64,000 nt of DNA from Nelumbo lutea (Eukaryota > Streptophyta > Magnoliopsida > Proteales > Nelumbonaceae): the NCBI GenBank assembly GCA_022828595.1, contig JAKGHH010000002.1, positions 38,224,222-38,288,221 of the forward strand. The letters run 5' to 3'. Each line of letters begins with the position of its first letter. The stretch's first letter is position 1. Of the stretch, positions 55,850 through 64,000 are shown piece after piece. Both the position numbers and the translations under genes were made by a program. The notes beneath the pieces are model-generated. The model saw only the letters and a list, made by a program, of their open reading frames with translations. It did not search any database and was not told the origin of the DNA.

Positions 55850-57030
55850 ACGAATCCGGACAAATTAGAATCCAAGACCAGTCGTTGCCTATTCGTAGGC
55901 TTCCCAAAGGGCTCAGTGGGCTACCTATTCTATGATCCAAGTGAGAAGAAGGTGTTCTGCAGTCGGAATGCACTATTCTTGGAAAATGACTACATCCTGG
56001 ACAATTTGCGTTAGGAAATTGTTCTTGATGAGGAGAGCTCAGATGCAGTGGGAGGTGTCCCACAAGTTCCAGGTAGTGACCAACCTAGAAGATCTACCCG
56101 GGTGTCCAGACCACCGGTCCATTTTGGTTACGATCAAGATAGTTACCTGGTCGAAACCTTGACTAGTGAAGAGGATCCCATAACATATACGGAAGCTATG
56201 TTGGACATAGACTCCCTTAAATGGGTAGATGCCATGAGAGCTGAGATGGACTCAATGGAGACCAATGGAGTCTGGACTCTAATGGATCCACCCTCTGGGG
56301 TAAAAGCAATTGGTTGCAAATGGATCTACAAGAGGAAGAAGGGCCCCGATGGCAGGGTTGAGACCTACAAAGCTCGTCTGGTGGCAAAAGGATACACTCA
56401 GAAAGAAGGCATCGATTATGAGGAAACCTTTTCGCCCGTGGCTATGCTTAAATCCATTAGGATCCTGCTAGCTGTAGCAGCTTACTATGACTATGAGATT
56501 TGGCAGATGGATGTCAAAATTGCATTCCTGAATGGAGATCTTACTGAAGATATCTATATGCAGCAACCGCAAGGTTTTGTAGCTACGGGTTAGGAACACA
56601 TGGTCTGTAAGTTGAACAAATCTATATATGGATTGAAGCAAGCTTCTAGAAGTTGGAACATCCGATTTGACTCTACGGTCAAAAAGTTTGATTTTGAGCA
56701 AAACCCGGATGAACCCTGTGTTTACAGAAAGACCAGTGGTGACAAGGTTACGTTTCTGGTTCTGTATGTAGATGACATTCTACTCATTGGGAATGATGTA
56801 GGAATGTTAACTACGATAAAAGTATGGCTATCACAGCAATTCTCCATGAAAGACCTTGGAGAAGCCTCCTATATACTGGGTCTTCGACTCTATAGAGATA
56901 GATTGAAGCGGATAATAGGATTATCCCAATCTGCTTATATTGACAAAATGGTCAAGAGATATAGCATGGAAAACTCCAAGAAAGGAAATGTTCCTTTCAG
57001 GCATGGAGTCAATCTCTTCGAAGGACAAAA
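55850..57030 (+). pseudogene. Copia reverse transcriptase (broken)
   Basis: 55850-56050 is the integrase-RT linker with a stop at 56012-56014. RT blocks: WVDAMRAEMDSMETNGVWTL, CKWIYKRKKGPDG, RLVAKGYTQKEGIDYEETFS, FLNGDLTEDIYMQQPQGF, a stop TAG at 56591-56593, KSIYGLKQASRSWN and an intact YVDD at 56765-56776. It converts element RNA to cDNA in active relatives. It is disabled here by stops and by the deletion that follows. Confidence 0.92.
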
Positions 57031-57566
57031 GAGTTTTGTCTGGTATTCGGTGGTAGCTCACTACAAATCCAAGGGTATACAGATGCTGATTTCCAGTCGG
57101 ATCCAGATGATAGAAAGTCTACATCTAGATATGTTTTCATGATAGGATTGTGTGCTGTTTGCTGAAAAAGCAGCAAACAGGGGTCCACTACAGACTCCAC
57201 GACCGAGACCGAGTACATTACCGAAAGTGAGGCTGCCAAAGAAGCCGTGTGGATGAAAAAGTTCGTTCATGAGTTGGGAGTAGTTCCGCCCAGCACATCA
57301 CCCATCCCATTGTTGTGTGACAACAATGGAGCCATTGCTCAGGCTAAGGAGCCATGAGCCCACTCAAAGTCGAAGCACATCCAGACAAAGTACCACGTAC
57401 TACGGGAGATTGTTGGTAGAGCGGACATCCTGATTCAGAAGGTAGTGTCAGCGGAAAATGTAGCAGACCCATTGACAAAGCCACTATCACAGAAAGTGTT
57501 TGAAAAACACGTGGAAAGCATGGGACTCCAGTTTGTAACTGATTGGACCTAAGTGCAAGTGGGAGC
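57031..57566 (+). pseudogene. Copia RNase H, deleted start, and purine tract
   Basis: Directly after GVNLFEGQ the sequence jumps to a QGYTDADFQS-type block in another frame, so about 100 residues between RT and RNase H seem deleted. The remaining RNase H blocks are TEAEY or TESEA, AVWMKKFVHELG, LCDNNGAIAQAKEP with a stop, SKHIQTKYHVLREI and VADPLTKPLS. A purine-rich AAGTGCAAGTGGGAG lies just before the 3' LTR. Confidence 0.88.
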
Positions 57567-59500
57567 TATTAGACAGTTTTGTATGCCCTTAGCTTCAATC
57601 AAGAATGATGTACTTTATGAGTTTATTGTAAATGAATAAAAGTACATATTTGATTCATGTTCCCTTGGTATGTTTCTATGGAATACCCTTAAACTGGACA
57701 CTTAATAAGACTCGTGTTAGTTTAGAACGTTCATAGCCAGTGGATCGGTCTGGAAAACCTATCTTGACAAGGCTGACGCTGTAGTGCCACCAAGTCAGTT
57801 GGGGTGGCCTGTCTCAGCTGCTAGGGTGAGACCCTAGGCACATACAGTGTAGGATTAATAGAACCTTTGAATTAGACTAGATATCCAGTATTGCCCTAGA
57901 CCTTAAAGATTGATGGGCAAAACTGGAAAGTTACACTCGACCCTAGACTCGATTATGATACTGCACTAGGTGTCGGACTGGAATGTCTTTGATATACCAA
58001 TCAGTGAGATCCTTAGCAGGGGTGAAAACCTGGGTATGTTGGGACAATTTGACAATTCATCTGAGTGGGTGATCATAGTGACAGGATCAGCCCCTTTGTC
58101 GGACAAAGGTAATGATCAGGGATGCACTCTCACTGATGGAAACCAAGACTGTCGGCAGTCGATTTCAATCGTTGAGATTTGTTTTGCAAAATATATTTTA
58201 TATGAGATATAAAAATATATATTATGGTTTCTAAAATGTTTGCAAAAGGTTTTAACTCCTGGGATCCATATAAGTAGAGAGTGGAACACTGTTCCTTGCA
58301 ACCTAGGGAGATGTCCTCTCTTGTCGGGCAGTGTATGATCATTATGGGCTGAGAGGTTAAGTGTAAGACCATTGAGGATAATACCTGATGGGCTAATCTT
58401 GCATCTGCCCACAGTCCCTGGGTGTTACAAGGTGGCTTGGCCCAGGGACCACTTAGGGTAAGTGTTGGGCCCATAGAGCCCATAAGATGGGATTCAGGGG
58501 GTGCACTGTCCATAATAGTGTATTCGGCCAGGCTTTGTAACAAAGGCTGGGCTGAACCCATGTAGCTGATGTGTAGATCAATGTTTGGGTCCCACGCCAT
58601 ACAAGGAAGCCCAACTGAGCAGCAGTTTGGAAGGCTAAATGAATACATAACCTTAAGTGAGCCTTAAGCCCATTTCGAACTGGGCTGATTTGATAAGTCA
58701 ATTAAAGGGGTGAATTCTGAGGTGGATTAGCTGATAGGATTGGGCTTAGACCCTATCCACCTAGAGAGTTCAAGATCTAAATGAGATTTAGATCTGGAAA
58801 CCTCCTAATTAGATTAGGAGATGGCTGATCTGATTTGCAGATAAGATAAGGATTATCCCTAATCACTTAAAGGGACTTCTAACCCAAAGACGATTTGGAT
58901 TAGCAACTCCTAATGTAATTAGGAGCTGATCCCTTTAAGATAATGAAAGAAGAAAGGGGCAAATATAGTTTTTGGGTGATTTGAGGTTCACTTCTCTTGA
59001 GAGCTAAAAATCACAGAAAGAGATATTTTCTGCACCCTACGAATTCTCTCCTGTCATCGCCATACCCTATAGTTCAATCTCCAGATCTTGGGAGAAATCA
59101 AGATATGATCTTGATTCAAATCTTTTGTGAAATGATTGGTTGGAGTTGAACCCATAAGCCATCCAGTTGATTCTTGCGAAGGGTCAAGTTCTTTTGGAAG
59201 AACGTTGCTGATTCTGCTCCATCCATCACTGCACCATCTTCAGTGGGAGCAGATTTTGGATCCTTCCTTGGGCATGAACACCTCCATTGGGAGATATTGA
59301 TTCTCTGTATCTGTTATTTCCTCCCTCATACTTCTTTTGGTTCTTATCTTATTGGATTCTTGATTCAAGTTTGATCCTTGAAAATATGTTTTCTGAAATA
59401 GGGAATTCGATTCCCTACAAAGATGAGAGAAATTTTTGAAATTCGCCCTATCCATTCCGCAAGATTTGGGCGTCCATGAGATGGATATCCCATCCCTTCA
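57567..59500 (+). repeat. 3' LTR of the complete copia element
   Basis: 1934 bp. Starts TATTAGACAG, ends CATCCCTTCA, and is followed by the target duplication GTAAG. Confidence 0.93.
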
Positions 59501-60567
59501 GTAAGACCATTTAGGGTCATACCTAATGGGCTAATCTTGCATCTGCCCACAGTCCTTGGGTGTTACAAGGTGGCTTGGCCCAGGGACCACTTAGGGTAAG
59601 TGTTAGGCCCATTAGGAGTGCATGTGATGGGCTTCAGGGGGTGCACTATCCATAACAGTGTAGTGTATTCAGTTAGGCCTTGTAACAAAGGCTGAGCTGA
59701 ACCCATGTGGCTGATGTGTAGATCAATGTTTGGGTTCCACGCCTTACAAGGAAGCCCAACTGGGCAGCAGTTTGGAAGTTTAAGTGAGCACATAACCTTA
59801 ATGGGCCTAAAGCCTATTTCGAACTGGGCTGATTTGATCAGTTAAATAAGGGGCGAATTCTGGGATTGGATTAGCAGATAGGATTGGGTCTTAACCCTAT
59901 CCACTCAAAGTGTCTAGATCTAAATGAGATTCAGATCTGGAAACCTCCTAATGAGATTAGGAGAAGGTTGATCTAATCTGCCGATAAGACAAGGGTTTTT
60001 CCTTATCACTTAAAGGGAATTTTGATCCAAATATGATTTGGATCAGCAACACCTAATGGGATTAGGAGCTGATCCCTTTAAAGTTATAAAAGGAGGAAGT
60101 GGTGGCAGCCTTTAGAAAATATACATTCACATCCTCTTCAGAGCTGAAATCACAGAAGGAAGAATTCAGCAACCCTGCGAAAATCTTTCTTGCCGCCTCC
60201 TTCCCGTCGCCGCCTCACCTGCCAGTTCGATCTCCAGTTAGGTGGAGAAATCAAGATTGGATCTTGATATCAGTTTCTTGTTAAGGTACTGATAGGAAGT
60301 TGTGCTCACGTGCCATCCTGCTGATTCTTGTGATGGATCAGGTTCTTGGTAAGAACACTGCTAACTCTACTCCATCAATTCGCCCATTCTATTCTGCAAG
60401 ATTCGGGCATCCATACGATGGATATCTCATCCCTTCACCTTGAATAATTGATTCTAAAATAAGGGAATACGATTCCTAGTTGATTGAAGGGAGAAAAATT
60501 TTTGAAATTCGCTTACTTATTCCACTGCTTTCTTGGCGTCCATATGATGGATTTCTCCCTCCTTTCA
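59501..60567 (+). repeat. Outer copia element, 5' LTR, second part
   Basis: Resumes the LTR broken at 50155 after the GTAAG duplication and ends CCTTTCA before a PBS. It has a TATA box (TTATAAAAGG, 60084-60093). It lacks about 250 bp present in the related LTR piece at 62272-62868 (break near 60380). Confidence 0.88.
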
Positions 60568-60568
60568 G

Positions 60569-60581
60569 TGGTATCAGAACC
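60569..60581 (+). other. PBS of the outer copia element
   Basis: TGGTATCAGAACC, one substitution from the family's TGGTATCAGAGCC, one base after the LTR end. Confidence 0.88.
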
Positions 60582-62271
60582 ATAGGTTCGAATCTAGAAC
60601 CAAGAAATCAGACCTGAACCTACGCAATTCGGTAGAATATGTTCTATCCAGGTATTGCGCGGATTGCTGTTTTATTTCAACGAACTTGAAGCCCTTGGAT
60701 CCAGGCTAGATCTTGGCACGCAAGTGAATGCCATCCTTAACTCTTTGCTTCCTTCCTTCAACCCATTCATAATGAATTATAATATGAACAAGTTGAATGT
60801 CAGTGTCCAAATACTCAACAACATGTTGCAGAGGGCCGAGGATTTAATTAGGAAGGATGAGCCTGTGGCTATGCTTGCTGAAGCTAGCAAATCGGGCAAG
60901 AAAAAGAGGAAGACAAAGAAGCCTTAGAAGAAAGCTGCCAAACCCAAGAAACAGGAGAAAGACAAGGCATCGGATGTGTGTCACTTCTACAAACAGACCA
61001 GCCACTAGAAGAGGAATTGTCCTCAATACCTAGAATCCAAGAAAGGTAATTTTGAATCTTGTGTCATAGAAACCAGTTCATCACATACAGGGAACTGGAG
61101 AATGGTCTATATGTTCTACATCCTTCTCTAGAGGCTAACATAACCAAAACTACATTGGCTGGAATCCCCAAGAAAAGAGTAAGTGATACAATTAATCCCA
61201 CATGCCTGTGGCATTACCGACTTGGCCATATCGGTGTTGACCGAATCACAAAGTTGGTAAAGGTTGGTCCTTTGGATTTTCTAACAGTAGAAAATCTTCC
61301 CACTTGTGAGCCTTGCCGACAAGGTAAGATGACAAAGAGGCCATTTAACGGTAAGCCTAAAAGATGTACAGTTTTGCCTGACCTTATACATACTGATGTA
61401 TGTGGTTCCCTGAGTATTAGGACCCGTAACCAACACATGTACTTTATTACATTCATTGATGATTATTCTCGGTATGGTTACGTGTATCTAATGAGACATA
61501 AGTCTGAATCCTTTGAAAAGTTCAAAGAGATCAGAAAAGAGGTCGAGAAACAGTTAGGGAGAGAAATTAAGGTCCTTCGATCGGATTGAGGTAGCGAGTA
61601 TCTCTCTGACGAATTTAGGGACTACTTGAAGGTCAACGGGATAGTATCATAGTTGTCCTCCTGCTACACCACAACTTAATGGTATTTCAAAGAGGAGGAA
61701 TAGGACCTTATTGGATATGGTCCAGTCACTTCTCGTCCATTCAGAGTCACCCACATCCTTTTGGGGATAAGCATTTGAGACTGCGATATACGTGCTGAAC
61801 CAGGTTCCAACCAAATCAATTTCAAAGACTCCCTATGAGCTTTGGACCAGAAAGAAACCAAGTGTATGACACTTGAAGGTTTGGGGTTGTCCGGAACACG
61901 TTAAAAGAACGAGTCGAGACAAATTGGAACCCAAGACCAGTCATTGCCTATTTGTAGGCTACCCAAAATGCTTTGTAGGTTACCTATTCTATGACCCAAG
62001 TGAGCAGAAAGTGTTCTGCAATCGAAATGCACAATTCTTTGAAAAAGTGATTACATCCTGCACAATCATCGTCAGGAAATCGTTCTTGATGAAGAGAGCT
62101 CGGATGTAGTGGGAGGTGTCCCACAAGTTCCAGGTAGTGACCAACCTAGAAGATCTACTCGGGTATCCAGGCCACTAGTTCGTTTTGGTTATGACCAGGA
62201 TAGTTACCTGGTGGAAGCCTTGACTAGTGAGAAGGATCCCGTGACTTATGTGGAAGCTATGTTGGACATAG
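60582..62271 (+). pseudogene. Outer copia element, shortened gag-pol
   Basis: The leader is joined at about 60665 straight into mid-gag (NELEALGSRLDLGTQVNAIL). A degraded knuckle follows (CHFYKQTSH, stop, KRNC). At about 61078 the protease is skipped, joining to [20 protein letters not shown]. Integrase parts follow ([31 protein letters not shown] then a stop). The integrase-RT linker ends at MLDIA (62271). Many stops. RT and RNase H are absent, so it is an internally deleted copy. Confidence 0.88.
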
Positions 62272-62868
62272 CTTTCTTGCCGCCTCCTTCCCGTCGCCGC
62301 TTCACCTACCAGTTCGATCTCCAGTTAAGTGGGAGAAATCAAGATTGGATCTTGATATCAGTTTCTTGTGAAGGGACTGATAGGAAGCTGTGCTCACGTG
62401 CCATCCTGATAATTCTTATGAAGGATCAAGTTCTTGGGAAGAACACTACTGACTCTGCTCCATCCAGCACTGCGCCATCTTCAGTGGGAGCAGTTTTTGG
62501 TTCCTTCCTTGGGTGTGAACACCTCCATTGGGAGATACTATTTCTCCGTATCAGGTATATCCCTCTCCTACTGTTTTTGTTCAGATCTGGTTCGGTTCTT
62601 GGTTCAAGATTGATCCTTAAAAAATATGATTTTTTGAAAATAGGGAATATGATTCCCAGTAGGATGGAGAGAAATTTTTAAAATTCGCCCATTCTATTCT
62701 GCAAGATTCGGGCATCCATACGATGGATATCTCATCCCTTCACCTTGAATAATTGATTCTAAAATAAGGGAATACGATTCCTAGTTGATTGAAGGGAGAA
62801 AAATTTTTGAAATTCGTCCACCTATTCCGTTGCCTTGGCGTCCATACGTTATATTTCTCCCTCCTTTA
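62272..62868 (+). repeat. Copia LTR 3' portion joined to pol
   Basis: At 62271/62272 the pol sequence switches to the middle of an LTR (CTTTCTTGCCGCCTCCTTCC, as at 60187), which runs to the LTR end (CTCCTTTA at 62868). A PBS TGGTATCAGAGCC follows at 62870-62882. No target duplication is seen at the switch. Confidence 0.85.
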
Positions 62869-62869
62869 G

Positions 62870-63561
62870 TGGTATCAGAGCCATAGGTTCGAATCTTGAA
62901 CCAAGAAATCAGATCTGAACCTACGCAATTCGGTAGAAGCTGTTCTATCCGGGTATTGCGTAGATTGCAGTTTTATTTTAAGAACTTGTTTCTTGTATGG
63001 GCGATTGATCTGAAATTAATTTTCATTAAATCTGAAATTTAATTTAGAACTGTTCTTATTTTATTTCTGATTTAATGGACTGTTCGTACATGGAGTTCGA
63101 AGATCAAAATTTGGCGTAGAATGTCTGCGCATCGGTTATTTGCAGTTTCTATTCATTCTCGTCTGTAAAATAATTTTTTTTTCTAGACTAAATGTATAGG
63201 ATTCAAAAGAATGTATTTAATTAATAGAAATAGGATTTCTGTTTTTTATTTTTATTTCTTGATTGATAAGGCGGCGGCGCTGGAGATTTGCAGATGAAGA
63301 ATTCACTATCTGCATTTTTTCAGTTTGGGAAACTGCAACCGTAATTACTAACCCCTGTTTTGCAGGTTGTACGAATAGTCCAGATTTGTTTTTGATTGTC
63401 AAAAATTTGGAATTTTAATTTTAGATCTTTCATTGAATTGTTTCTTGAATTAAAAATTGTTTTTGGACCGTTTCAGACCATATTGGACCAAAACTATTTG
63501 GACCGAATCTAGGGTTCGAAAGGGGTTGTATTCAGTCCTGTTATTTCCAACTTTCAAGTCT
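62870..63561 (+). other. Copia PBS and leader piece
   Basis: PBS at 62870-62882, then leader sequence related to 52120-52780 (GAACCTACGCAATTCGGTAG, then CTGTTCGTACATGGAG and GGTTCGAAAGGGGTTG). No coding. Confidence 0.8.
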
Positions 63562-64000
63562 GAGAATTCATCTGAGTGGATGATCATAGTGACAGAATTA
63601 GCCCCTTTGTCGGACAAAGGTAATGATCGATGATGCACTCTCTTTGATGGAAACCAAGACTGCCGGCAGCCGGTTTCAATCATTGAGATTGGTTTTGCAA
63701 AATATATTTTATATTAGTTATAAAAGTATATATATTACGGTTTCTAATTGTTTGCAAAAGGTTTTAATTCCCGGGATCCATGTGAGTAGAGAGTGCAGCA
63801 CTGTTCCTTGCAATCGAGGGAGAGATCCTCTCTTGTCGGGTAGTGTTTGATCATTATGGATTAAGAGGTTAAGTGTAAGACCATTTAGGGTAATACCTGA
63901 TGGGATAATCTTGCATCTGCCCACAGTCCCTGGGTGTTATAAGGTGGCTTGGCCCAGTGACCACTTAGGGTAAGTGTTGGGCCCATAAAGCCCAAGTGAT
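63562..64000 (+). repeat. Copia LTR middle portion, runs off the window
   Basis: At about 63562 the leader switches to the middle of an LTR (TGAGAATTCATCTGAGTG, as at 50640) and continues with the GGGCTGAGAGG-like and CCCACAGTCCCTGGG blocks to the window end. The first 480 or so bases of the LTR are missing. Confidence 0.85.

Larger units (their letters stand above)
50156..59500 (+). mobile_element. Complete but defective copia element nested in its own family's LTR
   Basis: 9.35 kb with 5' LTR 50156-52105 (1950 bp), PBS at 52107, a long leader, gag-pol in one orientation, a purine tract and 3' LTR 57567-59500 (1934 bp). It is flanked by the perfect duplication GTAAG (50151-50155 and 59501-59505). 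Gene order gag, protease, integrase, RT, RNase H is that of Ty1/copia. The LTRs differ by roughly 5-7 percent by eye, so it is not a recent insertion. The leading TG of both LTRs is mutated. Confidence 0.95.

Overview
This window looks like nuclear DNA from a flowering plant, probably a heterozygous woody or other large-genome species. The support is plant-type LINEs with an RNase H domain, Ty3/gypsy and Ty1/copia LTR elements, hAT remnants and MITEs, a plant tRNA-Lys(CUU) gene with an upstream CAA motif, and two exons of a plant-like isoprenylcysteine carboxyl methyltransferase (ICMT). Nothing points to bacterial or organellar DNA. Almost every long reading frame belongs to a decayed transposable element.

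Region by region. 1-1898 is the 3' half of a LINE ending in a short A tract. 2635-4200 is a weak LINE ORF1-like remnant, followed by T-rich low-complexity DNA. About 4790-15357 and 15468-26318 are two nearly identical copies of one 10.6-10.9 kb unit on either side of a 100-N assembly gap (15368-15467). Each copy carries, in order: a 0.54 kb hAT MITE with 8-bp target duplications, a minus-strand RNase H (LINE) remnant split by a Tourist-like MITE and a 3' hAT transposase remnant, two terminal ICMT exons with a second hAT MITE in the intron between them, a tRNA-Lys(CUU) gene, and an unidentified GC-richer, gene-like stretch. Copy 2 has the intact tRNA and an open ICMT frame. Copy 1 has indels in both, which look like consensus errors near a contig end. 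26320-29760 is AT-rich intergenic DNA with one long-TIR fold-back element.

29764-39216 is a minus-strand Athila-like Ty3/gypsy element with both LTRs, PBS, PPT, gag, protease, RT, RNase H and integrase, all disabled. A copia RT fragment (39886-40780) and AT-rich DNA follow.

44080-64000 is a nested stack that can be read from exact 5-bp target duplications. An Ogre/Tat-like Ty3 fragment was hit by a copia-family LTR, now solo (TSD CATAG), which was itself hit by another solo LTR (TSD ATAAG). The same Ty3 fragment carries the LTR of a second copia element. A 9.3 kb member of the same copia family inserted into that LTR (TSD GTAAG). The right edge holds rearranged pieces of further copies.

I see no gene cluster that would amount to a new biological system. 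The points most worth following are the duplicated unit around the gap, a 74-nt spliceosomal-looking intron in the Ogre-like pol, a 142-bp tandem triplication that formed across an insertion junction, and a TIR-bounded unit that may carry a gene fragment.
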